Shown here: piece by piece, positions 42,358 to 54,003 of the stretch | How positions within the stretch are numbered: position 1 is the first letter of the stretch | Layout: each line of letters begins with the position of its first letter | From: Symbiodinium natans | Lineage: Eukaryota > Sar > Dinophyceae > Suessiales > Symbiodiniaceae | Assembly: GCA_905221605.1 (NCBI GenBank) | Contig: CAJNDS010002780.1 | Span: 216,336-280,335, forward strand | Length of the DNA stretch: 64,000 nt | Reading direction: 5' to 3' | Notes under the pieces: model-generated | The model's database searches: none | Told to the model about the DNA's origin: nothing | Seen by the model: the letters and a program-made list of their open reading frames with translations, nothing else | Position numbers and translations under genes: made by a program

Positions 42358-43500
42358 TACCATGAACCTGCAAGTAGACCCTAAGCCCTAAACCCTAAAC
42401 CCTAAACTCTCAACCCCAAACCCTAAACCCTAAACCCTAAACCCTAAACCCTAAACCCTAAACCCTAAACTCTCAACCCCAAACCCTAAACCCTAAATGG
42501 GGCCTTCGGGGTGTGTTGGGGTTTTGGGGCTTAGGGTCTAGGGACTCCTCAGTCCTAAACCTTAAACCTTACATCCTAAACGCTAATACCCTAAGCCCTA
42601 TGACTCCCAAAACTGTAAACCTTACATCCCAAACCCTAAACTCTAAACCCTAAACCCTAAACCCTAAACCCTAAACCCTAAACCCTAAACCCTAAACCCT
42701 AAACCCTAAACCCTGGACCTTACATCCTTTGACTCCCCAGACCCCAACGACTCAAGGAAGCGGGAAGCAAGTGCACATGGCAAACTTCCAGTCCATCAAC
42801 CTGCCGATGCGATTTCATGGTCGCAGTCCTAGATGGATGTTTAGGTTCTGGGTTTAGGGTTGAGGGTTTAGGGTCGAGGGTCTAGGGTTCAGGGTTTAGG
42901 GTTGAGGGTTTAGGGTTTAGGGTTTAGTGTTTAGGGTTTAGGATGCTTAGGTGTCCAGGTTTAGGTTTTAGGGTTGGTGTTTCAAGTCAGGTGCTTTCTG
43001 CTTGGCGTCGCTCTATCATGTCCCTGGCCGGCATTACGGCTTTCGAAGGGGGGGAGTGGGTCTAGGGTTTGGGTTTTGGGTTTAGGGTTTGGGGTTTAGA
43101 AACCCTAAGCCCTGCACCCCAAAAACCGCTTTAGGGCTTACTTTCAATTCCCGGCACCACACGCGGATTTTGGGGTCTGGGGTGGCTTTCGGGTTTGAGG
43201 GTTTTAGTGATAGGGTTTGAGGGCGTTTTTTTTTTTTTTTTTTTTCAGTTTTACGGGTTTTAGGGTTGCAGGGTCACGCTAAACCCTAAAACCAGGGGGT
43301 TTACAGTCCTAAACCCTAAACCCTAAGCCCTAAGCCCTAAACCTGGACCGGCAGGTTCCCCTAAGGCCTAAACGGTAGAGTTTAGGGTTTAGGGTTTTAG
43401 GGTTTCTTGGGGTTTTGTTGAAAAATAGGTAGGCCCTTGAAAGATTTTACATTTTCCCTTCCCAGGTTTTCGAGGATCATCCTCATAGTCCTAGGTTCCC
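42358..43500. repeat. Telomere-like arrays and spacers
   Basis: CCCTAAA arrays lie at about 42376-42500 and 42635-42715, TTTAGGG patches at about 42855-42945, and an 18-T run at about 43229-43246. No gene is recognised. Confidence 0.85.
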
Positions 43501-43504
43501 CGCG

Positions 43505-43575
43505 TTCGCTTGCCCGGCGCACTGGCGAACCTGAGCCGGCACCTGGTGAAGGACGGCCCCTTCGCAGCAGCTAGA
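43505..43575 (+). other. Exon-like fragment LPGALANLSRHLVKDGPFAA (copy 1)
   Basis: A short frame that matches RVARNLARHLVKDRR near 58236-58295 (shared NLxRHLVKD). The two copies lie downstream of the two methyltransferase-like fragments in the same order, which suggests a duplicated multi-exon gene. The function of this exon is unknown. Confidence 0.4.
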
Positions 43576-44870
43576 GTTTTTTTTAGTGGCCTTGCCTCCG
43601 TCTGTCCTCGACCCCAATCCAAAAAGCCCTTAAACCCGCCAAAGCCCTAAACCCACCAAACTCCCCCAAAACCCTAAACTCCTGAAGCCCCCAAACCCAA
43701 AAGCCCAAGCTTTCTGAGCCCTAAAACCGAAACACCCCCCATCAAGCAAACCTGAAGCCCATAGACCTATGAGGTTTTGGTAGGTTCAGGGTATAGGGTT
43801 GCGGGTCTAGGGTCTAGGGTTCAGGGTTTGGTTTAGGGTTTAGGGTTTAGGGTTTAGGGTTTCGGGCTTAGGGTTTAGGAGTAGGATTGAACTTTTGTCT
43901 ACGAAAGCCGTGGCCTCCCCAGCCAGAGTCTGAGACATTCCTTCGCTGGCTAGATTAGAAACAACAGGCTTAGGGTTTGCTGTTGCCATCAGTGTACCTG
44001 GCACCCCTCAAGCCCCTAGACCCGAAACCCTAAACCCTAAACCCTAAAAAATAATCAACCCTAAACCCTAAACCGCTTTCAGACGTGGGATCTCGTTGGG
44101 CCATGGTAACGAAGATCTAACCTGTGCAACACAGCAGCGCTGCGCGGCATCTGCGGCTCCAAAAAGAGGACAGTCAGAGTTAGGGTTTAGGGTTTAGGGT
44201 TTAGGGCTAAGGGTTTTGGGTTTAGGGTTTAGGGTTTAACCTCAATGTCAATGGCCCTTTGACACTTCACCCTGGCACTGCTGTGTTCCTGTCGGTTTCC
44301 TCGTGCTAGCTCCCAACATGTCGGATGCTACATGCTTCTACATCTGAGCGGAGCAGGCTACTGATCATGTTCTGAACGCTTGTGGTAGTAGAAGTCAACC
44401 CTAAACCCTAAACCCTAAACCCTAAACCCTAAACCCTAAACCTAAAACCCTAAACCGTTTCCTGAAGGGCGCCACAAGCAGAATTCCGCCGCCGGAGAGT
44501 TGGCGCGATGGGCTCGGAGGAGATGGCAAACTCCCTTCCCCGAGGACTTCCAAGGGGATCATTGGAAGAAAGAGGAGCATCTGGTTTAGGGTTTAGGGTT
44601 TAGGGTTAGGGTTTAGGGTTCAGGGTGTAGGGTTTAGGGTTTAGGGCTTGTGAAGCGGCTACGAAACTGGATGACCTGCTTCTTGTGGGAGAAAGCTGTA
44701 ATGACAGCCCATGGTGACTAAGGCAAACGCTGAACACGCCTTGTCGGCAATCGCCAACGCATCGCATTGCCCCAAGCCCTTATCCCTAAACCCCAAACCC
44801 GAAACCCCAAGCCCTAAACCCTAAACCCCAAACCCTTCACAACTCCATTCTTGCCTTCTACAGCGCCATA
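43576..44870. repeat. Telomere-like patches, spacers, an exon-like fragment
   Basis: Patches lie at about 43785-43875, 44025-44080, 44180-44240, 44398-44455 and 44585-44650. A frame reading WQTPFPEDFQGDHWKKEEHL lies at about 44525-44585 and may be an exon. Nothing else is recognised. Confidence 0.6.
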
Positions 44871-44879
44871 GAACTACGG

Positions 44880-45690
44880 ATCGTTGTCGTCATCCTCGGC
44901 CTCCTCTTCGTCGCGGTGGTGGTCGTCGTCGTCGTAGTAGGAGTAGCAGTTAGGAGTAGGAGTAGGAGTAGGGGGAGGAGTAATAGTAGTAGTAGGAGGA
45001 CCGCGGGTGTTTATTGCCCGTGTACTCTTCGGCACTTTCGGCTGGAAACCTATGCTTTTTCGGGTTACTCTCATTTTCTGAGACCTCCGTCACCTGAAGT
45101 TTTTTAGGCCTTTTCCAAAACGCGTTTTTTCGGGTTTTGCTTTTGGACACTTTTCCGATGTTGGCTGTGCGTTTCTTCGGGTTTTTGCTGTTTTTGTGCT
45201 TGTTTTTTGCAGCTTCTTTTGTGTGTTTCCTTTTTTGTGGTTCTCTGTAGTTTTGTAAGCCTTTTCCTCAACATGTTTTTCGGGTTTTGTCTTTCAGCCA
45301 CTTTTTGGTCTTGAATGTGCGTTTCTCTTGGGTTTTTGCTACTCTTCCTTGCTCTTCTACCTTTGTTGTGTTTTCATGACTTCACGTTTTTGGTCTTGAA
45401 TGTGCGTTTCTTTCGGGTTTTCGCTACTCTTCTTCACCATGATTCCGTCCGTGCTCGTCTTGCGTGCGAGTCGCCAGAGCATCCCTGCCCGCGCAATGAT
45501 TCCGTGGTGCTCGTCTTGCCCTGCAACCTAAGCAAAATGCTTGTCCCGTACCACGGGCAAACATCACCCGTGCACCTAACAGAATTAGGAGGAGGAGGAG
45601 TTGCAGTAGCAGTAATCGTCGTAGGAGGAGTACGTAGTAGGAGTAGTAGTAATAGTAAGAGTCATCGTCAAAACAGTAATGGCTAATCAT
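44880..45690. repeat. Trinucleotide (GTA/GGA/GTC) blocks flanking a T-rich tandem repeat
   Basis: GTC/GTA/GGA triplet runs at about 44880-45000 and 45583-45665 flank a T-rich region at about 45050-45425. In it GTTTTTCGGGTTTTGCTTTT and GAATGTGCGTTTCTTTCGGG recur with a roughly 90-100 base period. The open frames through it are low-complexity. It lies just upstream of the MATH/BTB gene, so it could be an intron or 5' flank. Confidence 0.8.
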
Positions 45691-45769
45691 AGCAATGCAA
45701 GGGTTATTCTCATATTTCTTTAGCCTGTAAATGCTGGTCCCAATTTGGCAATCTTGTACCGTCTCCTGA

Positions 45770-46516
45770 GAAGGATGGCACGACGAGATCGAGGCGACCC
45801 TGTACAGGACCGAGAAGGTCAAGTATGGCCTTTGCGAGTACTTCATCGCGAAGAGTAGCCAAGAGACAGATTCCTTTCGCATGCAGTTGGTCGTGTGTCC
45901 CGTTGGCGAGACTCGTTGGGATGGCTTTGACGATGATGGGCGTTTGTGTGTGTACGTGCAGATGCTTCCTCCAGAACATCTTAAGGGTAGCCACTGGTCT
46001 GGCCGGAATGTGTGCTTCCAGCTCAACATTGTGAACGAGAAAGGACAAGAGTTCGCAACCCGTTCCAGCACTTTCGACTTCACGGACTCCTCGTGTTCAG
46101 CAGGGTTCGGGGACGTCGTTAACTTCAATTGTCACGACGGCCAGGACTTCGAAAGGCTTCTTATTCGTGGCAAAGCATTCCTAGCACCGCCGCGTCGAAG
46201 CAGGCGCAAGGAGCACACGGAAATGGTGTTCAAAAAGTCGGACGTCCCCAGCTTCGGGTCCAGATCAACTTTAGTTTCCGACGGGATTGGGCCTCCGAAC
46301 TCATTGATCTGGAAACTGCATGTGGGTGAGTACGACGGAGGCCTTCGAATCTTCATTGAGATGACCAGTGGCCAGAACGCTGAACAAAAATCTTGGGCGG
46401 CCAACGATGTGCACTGTACCGTGACCTGGCCTTTGCGGCATGCTTTCCATTTAAGATTGTCTGCCAACCCTACATTTCAGGAGCCCCGACTGAACCACAG
46501 AAATGTTGTGGCGATC
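45770..46516 (+). CDS. MATH-domain part of a MATH/BTB gene (5' partial)
   Basis: The frame opens at 45770 and reads WHDEIEATLYRTEKVKYGLC, then MQLVVCPVGETRW, DGRLCVYVQMLPPEHLKG, WSGRNVCFQLNIVNEKGQEF and STFDFTDSSCSAGFGDVV. This order (W..., LSVYL-like strand, F.L.I.N, S..F, GF.D) fits a MATH (TRAF-C) domain. After a basic linker (PPRRSRRKEH), IWKLHVGEYDGGLRIFIEMT may begin a second MATH domain. The first exon with the usual start is missing; a splice acceptor (CCTGAG) lies just before 45770. The frame reaches a TAA at 46517-46519 but resumes in the same phase into the BTB part. MATH/BTB proteins usually act as substrate adaptors for CUL3 ubiquitin ligases; that role is inferred. Confidence 0.65.
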
Positions 46517-46519
46517 TAA

Positions 46520-47371
46520 ACCCATACATATCACCCAGACTCCCTTGAAATCCATCCTTCGCGTGGACTCCCTGTAAGGTTACCCTGCTGGCTGAAGGAT
46601 GGTCAAAGGATCGGTCGGCTAGCTTCAAACTTCCGTGCATCTCGCAATTCCATTGCGAGAGGGTGGTTTCACGTTTGTCCCGTGGACTGGCTCGATGAAA
46701 CAAAAGTTACCGTGCGTGCCACTGTTGATTTCCCGCTTCTCACACGCTCTGAAAATGCAGCACATGCTACTTTCCAGGCCATAGATTTCAGCGAAGAGCC
46801 TGTGTTCGTCCAGATTTTGTTGGGTGATGGACCGCCGCAGTATTTTGACAAGCGAGTTCTGGTGGCTCGATCCGAGTATTTCAGGACGATGCTGACTGGT
46901 GCCCAATGGAAGGAGGGACTGCATAACGAGATCGATCTGACCAAAGATCCTCAAGCAACAAGTGCCACCGTGCGAGCAGTTCTGCAGTTCATGCTGACGA
47001 ATGCGTTCTGCGCTGACGGTGACGCTGAATTCGCATTTTCTGTTCGGTGCCTTGCGGATAAATATCGGCTGGCAGGCCTTGTCGAACAGGTAGATGCAGA
47101 GTTGGAGACCTTGCTTTCCGAAAGCAATGTCCTCATGTTCTTGAAACAGATCTACGGAAGTGGTAGTCGCCTCGAGACAACCTGTCGGCAAATGCTACAG
47201 GTTGATGATTGCAGGCTCCTGAAGATCCACCAAGAGCAGCTCACTCAAACAGCGACTCAGCATCCAGAACTGGGTGGCTATTTGATGAGTTGCCTGCTGC
47301 AACTTGGGGAGCGCCCACAGCGCAAGCGCAAAGCCAGCCTAGATGATGAGGAGCAGTTTACATACTATTAG
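46520..47371 (+). CDS. BTB-domain part of the MATH/BTB gene (3' end)
   Basis: Same reading frame as the MATH part, separated from it by one TAA at 46517-46519. FRASRNSIARGWFHVCPVDW, then ETKVTVRATVDF, resembles the end of a MATH domain. The BTB core follows: VFVQILLGDGPPQYFDKRVL, VARSEYFRTMLTGAQWKEGL, then a helical region (AVLQFMLTNAFCADGDAEFA, SVRCLADKYRLAGLVEQVDA) as in BTB plus BACK-like segments. The C-terminus QRKRKASLDDEEQFTYY holds a basic cluster. The natural stop is TAG at 47369. A 93-base GT-AG|G intron at about 46505-46597 would remove the internal stop and keep frame; that is a hypothesis. Alternatively the gene is disabled by a nonsense mutation, or these are two genes. Confidence 0.75.
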   Translation, partial: THTYHPDSLEIHPSRGLPVRLPCWLKDGQRIGRLASNFRASRNSIARGWFHVCPVDWLDETKVTVRATVDFPLLTRSENAAHATFQAIDFSEEPVFVQILLGDGPPQYFDKRVLVARSEYFRTMLTGAQWKEGLHNEIDLTKDPQATSATVRAVLQFMLTNAFCADGDAEFAFSVRCLADKYRLAGLVEQVDAELETLLSESNVLMFLKQIYGSGSRLETTCRQMLQVDDCRLLKIHQEQLTQTATQHPELGGYLMSCLLQLGERPQRKRKASLDDEEQFTYY

Positions 47372-48385
47372 CGCTCTGGATGCGCGCAGCAAAAAGATTA
47401 ACTTTGTTTTTTTTTGGGGGGGGAACATTTGTGTAGATATTCGGCTTCAGGGTATGCTGCTTGGGTTTGGGCTTTCGAGCTTATAAGGGCGTTTGGTACT
47501 TTAATGGCGAAGGATGGCGAAGCGTTGAAACGGATGATGGATGATGGCTTTTGGGCTTAGGGTTTCAGGGATGGACGCTGGTTTGTTGAGAGACTCGTTG
47601 AACATGCATAGGCTAAACCCGAACCCGCAATCGAGCACTCTAAACTCCAAACACTCGGGTCAGTTTACTCTATGATTCCGATTTGAGATATCATCGAATT
47701 CCCGCAGCCCTTTACCCTGAAGGCTAACGACACTAACCAGTCGTGACTTGAGGGTTTGAGCTTTCTGGTTGAAAAGGCCAGAAACCCACGGTTTCGGGAT
47801 TGGGCTTATAGGTCTTGATGTTGAAAGGTGAGGGTTGTTCAGGGTTCAGCGTGAGATTTACAACCTCAAAATAGGGCTTAGGTTTCTAGGGATAGGGTTA
47901 ACTTTGAGGCTGCGGGGGCTTGGTAACCAGTTTGATATTAGCAGGGCTTGCATCCCAACTCAAACAACACACATCTGGGGCAGCCCTTGAAAGGGCAGCT
48001 AAGCGAATTCTACAAATTCTAAACCTCGTTTAAACCTTCCACAACGAACCCTGTACCCCAAACACTAAACCCTAAACATTGCCCGAGGCGTTCTCCTGGT
48101 GACAATGCCTCATGGGCAGCTCCTCAGTTGGTTCTTGGGGCAGGGGTTTCGGGGTTTTGGGGTGTCAGCGTTTAAGGACTAGGGGTTCTTAGGGGCATGG
48201 GTTTAGGGCTTAGGGGTTCTCAAGGGAAGGGGTTTAGTGGTTGAGGGGTTTGGGTTTCGGGGTTTTGCTGCCGGATGCGAAGTTCATCGCGCGGGCATGC
48301 CGTTTGATGGTAGGATCTTTTACTCACTTGCTGAAGTATTCACCTTTCTCCTGGGTGACTGGGGAACCTAGACTTTCCAGTTTTC
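47372..48385. other. Downstream flank, low in telomere-like arrays
   Basis: A T run then an 8-9 G run lies at about 47409-47427. The rest is unremarkable sequence with scattered degenerate GGGTTT units and no recognised gene. It may contain the 3' UTR of the MATH/BTB gene. Confidence 0.6.
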
Positions 48386-50165
48386 CCCTAAACCCTAAAC
48401 CCTAAACCCTAAACCCTAAACCCTAAACCCTAAACCCTAAACCCTAAACCCTAAACCCTAAATCCTATTCAGGCAGCCGGCAAACCCCAGAACCTAGACT
48501 TCCAACCCCCCGAATCCATCTGGTTTCCCCACACCCAATCTAGGACCGAAAGTAGGCCCTAGTCCATCTTTTAGGGTTTGCAGATTAGGGTTTAGGGTTT
48601 AGGGTCTTCCTTCTTATTCCTCGGTTACTCTTTGGTCTAGTAATAGCCTGAGGAAAGACTTCCTACACCCGGATGGCTGCTGGGTCAACAACATGCCTCC
48701 GGAGGCCATGTGTCCAAAAGCCCCTAAACCCCAAACCCTAAACCCCAAACCCTAAACCGTAAACCCTAAACCGTAAACCCCAAACCCCAAACCCTAAACC
48801 CTAAACAAACCCTAAACTCTTTTGGGCTCTTTCCTTTTTGAGCTTGGGGTGCGGGATTCAATAAGTATCGGAAAGCAATTGCAGACACTTCGAGGATTTT
48901 CTGTCACAAGACTGGCTATGGTCGCCTCAGTGTTGTGGTCCTTGAAGCCTAATTTTAAGCTGTCAGGGTTTGGGGTTTGGGGATTAGGGTTCGGCCGGAC
49001 TTGTGTGTCGGTCAGACAAAGAGGTGGGACGTGGCCCACAGGTGACACGAAATGACTACACGGTATGTCGTGGCAGTTTGGAAATGACATTGTCAAGCTT
49101 GGGGTTTGGGGTTTGGGGTTGAGGTTCAGGGTTCAGGGTTTAGGGTTTTGGGCCACTTGACGACCGCAAAAGTTTACGTAAATTGAACTTCTGCTCAGTG
49201 AACCTTACCGCTCTTAATGGAGAATGAGGGAAGTCAAGTGCCTTAAACCCCGGCCCCCCTCTACGCATGAATCCCTGACAGCCGCCAGCAAGCAACTCGT
49301 GGTTCCAGGTTGCAGAACCTCCTTTTCCAGCTACAACAACCCGAAACCCTAAACCCTAAACCCTAAACCCCAAACCCTAAACCCTAAACCCTAAACCCTA
49401 AACCCCCTTCTTGGAGCCCTCGGAGTGGGCAACCCCAAGATTTGAACCTTACATTTTCCCCCACACCCTGGGAGGTTGACAATGCCCGACATTCATTTGG
49501 GGGGTTCCGAATTTAGGGTTTAGGGTTTAGGGTATAGGGTTTAGGGTTTAGGGTTTAGGGTTTACCTTATTAATTAGGGGTCCCTGATTTGCGAAACCCC
49601 CATTTCCAGCGGCCCAAAATTAGCCGGCCTTAAGTTTGCTGGGAAGACAGGCTGGTTGTGGCGAAACACCCAAGACTCCAAACCCTTTAAAACCCTATAC
49701 CTTAAACCCTAAGCCCTAAGCCCTACGCCCGAAACACTAAGCCCTGTACCTAAAGCCCTAAAGCCGCAAGCCCTAAAGTCCTAAGCCCCAGAGACTATCC
49801 GAAGCGCCCAGGAGCCCTAAATCTTACTCAGCCAATAGTTCAACCAAAGTTTTTTGGGATTCCTTATTTAGTAGGAATAATAAGGTTAACCCCTAAACCC
49901 CAAACCCTAAACCCTAACCCCTAAACCCTAAACCCCAAAGCCGAAATTTGAGAAGCACGTAAATTCGCAAGGAGCTCACCGATCTCTTGGCGGCCACAGG
50001 CTTCGTCGTGGTAGCGAATCCGACATCTGCCCCTCAGCAGCCAGAATTCCAGAAGCCTACCTAGACCCTTGGAGTTTCGGGTTTAGGGTTTTGGGGTTTA
50101 GGGTTTAGGGTTTCGGATTTAGGGTTTAAGGTTTAGGGACCCTCAACCCATAAACCCGTAAACCT
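48386..50165. repeat. Telomere-like patches, spacers, family 9 copy and an exon-like fragment
   Basis: CCCTAAA arrays lie at about 48386-48465 and 49340-49405, AAACCCC/AAACCCT at about 48720-48805, and TTTAGGG at about 49510-49565. A single-unit family 9 copy lies at about 49826-49895. An exon-like frame KELTDLLAATGFVVVANPTS, then APQQPEFQKPT and a stop, lies at about 49970-50064. Nothing is identified. Confidence 0.65.
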
Positions 50166-50169
50166 TGGC

Positions 50170-50258
50170 ATGTTCCCTCCTATACTAGCAGTCCGTAATC
50201 GGGATAGTAGTTAGTATAATCCCTCCCTATTCAGTACTCTTAGTATACGGGGGAACAT
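50170..50258. mobile_element. Family 7 TIR element
   Basis: The left ATGTTCCCTCCTATACTA is the inverse of the right TAGTATACGGGGGAACAT with one mismatch over 18 bases. The core GGGATAGTAGTTAGTATAAT resembles that of 57301-57390. Confidence 0.8.
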
Positions 50259-50349
50259 CCTAGCGTCTTGGAGGTTAAGAGTACTTAGTACCCCCTAAAC
50301 CCTAAACCCTAAACCCTAAACCCTAAACCCTAATAACCCACTCATAAGC

Positions 50350-50442
50350 CCTAAAACGGAGGAGTCTGCATGGTGTGGTGGTTGGCTTGGTTGTCTCGAG
50401 GATTATTTCACCGCTGGAGGGCCAGTTGGAACAGGTGAGTCC
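50350..50442 (+). other. Exon-like fragment ending at a consensus donor
   Basis: The frame ends VSRIISPLEGQLEQ followed by CAG|GTGAGT, a textbook 5' splice site. The upstream boundary is unclear. No family is recognised. Confidence 0.35.
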
Positions 50443-51892
50443 AGCTACAGAAACCCGAAACCCGAAACCCTAAATCCTACACCCTAAACCCTAAACCCTA
50501 AACCCCAAACCCCAAACCCTAAACCCCAAACCCCAAACCCTAACCCACCAAAAACTGAACCCTGCATCTTTGAGCGTCTTCACACGTTACACCCCAAGAA
50601 CCTAACTCCCAGCCCCTGAACGTAGGGTTTAGGGCTTAGGGTTTCGGGTTTCGGGTCCCTGAACCCTAAACCCTAAACACTAAACCCTAAACCCTAAACC
50701 CTAAACCCTTTGGGGGATTCGGACTTTGGGGAATTGGGCTTCAGGCTGAGGATCCAGGGTGTTGGGACTTGATTAGTGTGTGCGGTTTAGGATTTTGGGA
50801 CTTGGGGTTTACGGCTTCGGGCTGGGGATTTTGGGACTTTTCATTTTAGGCCCGTCGTTTGGAAGGACTGCTGTTTAGGGGTGTCGGGGGCTTCTGTGGG
50901 CTAAGGGTTTGAAGGCCTCAACGCCCTAAACCCTTGACAAAGCCTCAGCCCGAAACCCTAACCCTAAACCCTCGGCCCCTAAACTCCAAACCCTTGGCGC
51001 GCTTGACATTCCTGAACCCTACAAGCCCTTGAAGTTCCTAAACCCTAAACCCTAAACCCTAAACCCTAAACCCTAAACCCTAAACCCTAAACCCTAAACC
51101 CTAAACCCTAAACCCTAAACCCTAAACCCTAAACCCTGTTTCTGAGATCGACATCTTCGGCCATGAGTCGATGCTCCTGGTGGCCCGGAACTCCGGTCTC
51201 TCCCAGGGGCAGCTCCCGCCTTCGGTGTCCGCAGGCCGCGGAGGGTTTAGGGTTTAGGGTTTAGGGTTTAGGGTTTGGGGTTTAGGGTTTAGGGTTTAGG
51301 GTTTAGGGTTTGGGGTTTGGGGTTTAGGGTTTAGGGTTTAGGGTTTAGGTTTGGTGTTTAGGGGGTTTTAGGGTTTAGGGTTTAGGGTTTGGGGTTTGGG
51401 TTCAGTGTTTAGGAGGTTTAGGAGGTTTAAGGTTCAGGGTCTGGGGTTTAGGGCTTTACCCTTTTCCCTGTACCCAGGTCTCTGGGCGTTACGGTTGTTT
51501 TTGGAAGCTACGGGGCCTGCAATCTTGAAGCCCAAGTCCTCCGTCACCATAGATTCTCCTAAGCCCAAAGAGGGGTTTGCGATAATACAGACCCCAAATA
51601 GCAGGATCCCCTTGTAATAAGGACCCCAGTAACCCTAAACCCTAAACCACCCCTAAACGTAAGCCCCCAAAGGCTCTCTGCCACTGAAGGACCGAACGCC
51701 AACCTCGGCTACGTCAACGGAGTGGCGCACGCCTACTCGGATTCCGTCCCCGCTCCTCGGGGGCCCATACTTGCGAACGTCCTAAGCCCTAAACCCTAAA
51801 CCCTAAACCCTAAACCCTAAACCCTAAACCCTAAACCCTAAACCCTCGACCCTAACCACCCACAGAGTCACCCTCTTTTTCAGGAGCCTCCC
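50443..51892. repeat. Telomere-like arrays with short exon-like islands
   Basis: CCCTAAA/CCCCAAA arrays lie at about 50460-50545, 50665-50708, 51035-51138 and 51783-51848, with TTTAGGG/TTTGGGG at about 51243-51400. Islands include SEIDIFGHESMLLVARNSGL at about 51145-51205 and EGPNANLGYVNGVAHAYSDS at about 51687-51746. No family is recognised. Confidence 0.7.
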
Positions 51893-51930
51893 CTTTGACC
51901 CCGCGGTCAAGAATCGTAGACCCCAGGTCC
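51866..51930 (+). other. RRM-like strand fragment (weak)
   Basis: One frame reads VTLFFRSLPFDPAVKNR before a stop. TLFFRSLPFD resembles the RNP2 strand of an RNA recognition motif, but one strand is too little for a firm call. TTTTTCAG|G inside it could instead be an acceptor. Confidence 0.2.
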
Positions 51931-52316
51931 TATCAGGGGGTTTAGGGGTTCAGGGTTTCGGGTTTAGGGTTTGTGGTTTAGGGGATAGGGGGGGGGGGGG
52001 TTGGGGGGGGGGGGGGTTGGGGGTCGGGAGTTCAGGGTTATGGCTTGAGCCTCAACCCTAAACTAGAAGGATTTAGGGCTTTAGGGAGCATATTGCAACA
52101 AAGACCCAATTCGCGACCGATAGTTTCCTTCACCCCAACATCCAGGGTTTAGGTCTTAGGGGCGTACAGGGATCAGGGTAGCCCTAAACCCTAAACCCTA
52201 AACCCTAAACCCTAAACCCTAAACCCTAAACCCTAAACCCTAAACCCTAAACCCTAAACCCTAAACCCTAAACCCTAAATCTATTCCACCTCCCTCAACC
52301 CAAGGCCTTTTCACTG
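51931..52316. repeat. G runs and a CCCTAAA array
   Basis: Two G runs of about 12 separated by TT lie at about 51988-52016. A CCCTAAA array of about 13 units is at about 52183-52278. Confidence 0.9.
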
Positions 52317-52418
52317 ATGGCAGCCGCGCAGCAAAATGCCAAGACTGCGCGAGACCTCTTCTTGCTACTTGGAGAGTTGCTAAACCCGGTTCTGGGGCCA
52401 GGGTTCCAGCAGGGGTAG
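52317..52418 (+). other. Small open frame, 33 codons, possible terminal exon
   Basis: Reads MAAAQQNAKTARDLFLLLGE, then LLNPVLGPGFQQG and TAG. The amphipathic helical composition looks coding, and it is bounded by telomere-like arrays. It could be a small gene or an exon whose frame extends upstream. Confidence 0.3.
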
Positions 52419-53845
52419 GGAGGATTTTTGGGCGGTTTTCGGGCTTAGAGGACTTTGGGCTCTGGAACTTAAGTCATTTAGGGTTTAGGGTTTAGGGTTT
52501 AGGGTTTAGGGTTTAGGGTTTAGGGTTTAGGGTTTAGGGTTTAGGGTTTGGGTGCTTGTCTTCATTGCTAGGATGTCCCTAAACAGTTATTCCCTCTGAC
52601 ATACCAGTGAGGATCCCTTGTACAACCAAACGTTCTGGGAAGTTGTAGACAGTTCTTTTGCTTTCTTCTCTGTCGCCCTCCAAAGCAGCAGGAGTGGCGC
52701 GAAGCCAGAAGAAGGTTTCCTCGATTTTTCTCTAAGCCCGAAACCCGAAACCCGAAACCCTAAACCCTAAACCCTAAAACCGCCCAAACCTTTAGGACTC
52801 TTGAGGGTCCCGCCTAGTTGGAGTTTGGGGCTTTGGAAGGGCAACATCGACTCGGAAGCCCTAAACCAACTTCAACTCCAAACCCTAAAACACCTTCAAC
52901 CCCTAAACCCTTCAACCCACAAACCCTAAACCTTTAGCCCTTTAACCCCCAGACCCTAAACCCCAAACCCCAAACCTTAAACCCCAAACCCCAAACCCTA
53001 AACCCCAAACCCTACACCCTAAACCCCAAAAACAGCAGAGGCAAGCGGTTCAGCACTCCTTTCCGGGCTCCGTGCCCTCGCAGCTATCGCTGCTGGATGC
53101 CGGCCACCTGGACTCAAAGCTCGAGGATGGTTGGGGGTTCAGGATGATTTAGGGTTTAGGGTTTGGGGTTTAGGGTTTAGGGTTTGGGGTTTAGGGTTCG
53201 GGGTTTGGGGTTTAGGGTTTAGGGTTTGGGGTAGGTGTTAGAGCATGTTGGGGGGGTTTTGGGGCTGGGGTCCAATCAGGCCTTCCGGTTCCCTTCAAGT
53301 TTGGGGCTTTTGGGCTTAGGAAAGTCTGTTTAGGGTTCAGGGTTTAGGGTTCAGGGTTTAGGGTTTAGGGTTTAGGGTTGAGGGTTTAGGGTTTAGGGTT
53401 TAGGGTTTAGGGTTTAGGGTTTAGGGTTTAGGGTTTAGGGTTTAGGGTTTAGGGTTTAGGGTTTAGGGTAGGTGAGAATGGCTTGAGCGACTCGGGTTTG
53501 GAGTTTGGGCGTAGGGTTCGGGGCACAGGGTAGGGCTTGACAAGACTTTGCGCTACTGATCAATGCATCTCCGAAAATAGGAGTGCTCGATAAATCTTTA
53601 GATGCCCCAGCAGAATATGTTCCTTCTTGAAGGAGGAGAAGCCCCCCGTAGGCGTTGGTAGTTTGAAGCGGATATGTTTTACAGGCCTTGCAGCTTAAGC
53701 CAGAGTCCTACGCCCCATCCCTGAACACCCAACCCTGAGCCCTAAAACCTTAAGGCCTAAAACCCTAAGCCCCAAAACCCTAAAATGCTAAACCCTAAGC
53801 CCTAAACCCCAAGCCCAAACCCTAAACCCTAAACCCAATCAGCTG
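52419..53845. repeat. Telomere-like arrays and spacers
   Basis: TTTAGGG arrays lie at about 52477-52548, 53145-53230 (mixed with TTTGGGG) and 53330-53470. AAACCCC/AAACCCT units lie at about 52875-53035. An exon-like frame RQAVQHSFPGSVPSQLSLLD, then AGHLDSKLED, lies at about 53039-53130. No family is recognised. Confidence 0.7.
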
Positions 53846-53912
53846 GCAAGGCTGCGGATCAGGGCGGGACCTGGCATCTTTCAAGCGCATGGGCTGCACC
53901 TGCGAAGGCCAG
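53846..53912 (+). other. Exon-like fragment with a methyltransferase-like motif (copy 2)
   Basis: The frame SWQGCGSGRDLASFKRMGCT, then CEGQ, is the twin of 40563-40635. GCGSGRDLASF fits the SAM-binding loop of class I methyltransferases. CCCTAAA units precede it and telomere-like units follow. Confidence 0.4.
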
Positions 53913-53935
53913 GGTTTTGGGTTTTGGGAGATGGC

Positions 53936-54003
53936 TCGTTTAGGGTTTAGGGTTTAGGGTTTAGGGTTTAGGGTTTAGGGTTTAGGGTTTAGGGTTTAGG
54001 GTG
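53936..54003. repeat. TTTAGGG array
   Basis: About nine perfect units directly before the coding-like fragment at 54001. Confidence 0.96.

Noticed and set aside
45424-46128. A 234-codon minus-strand gene opposite the MATH part
   Set aside because: It includes Tyr/Leu runs from trinucleotide repeats and overlaps the frame with MATH homology.
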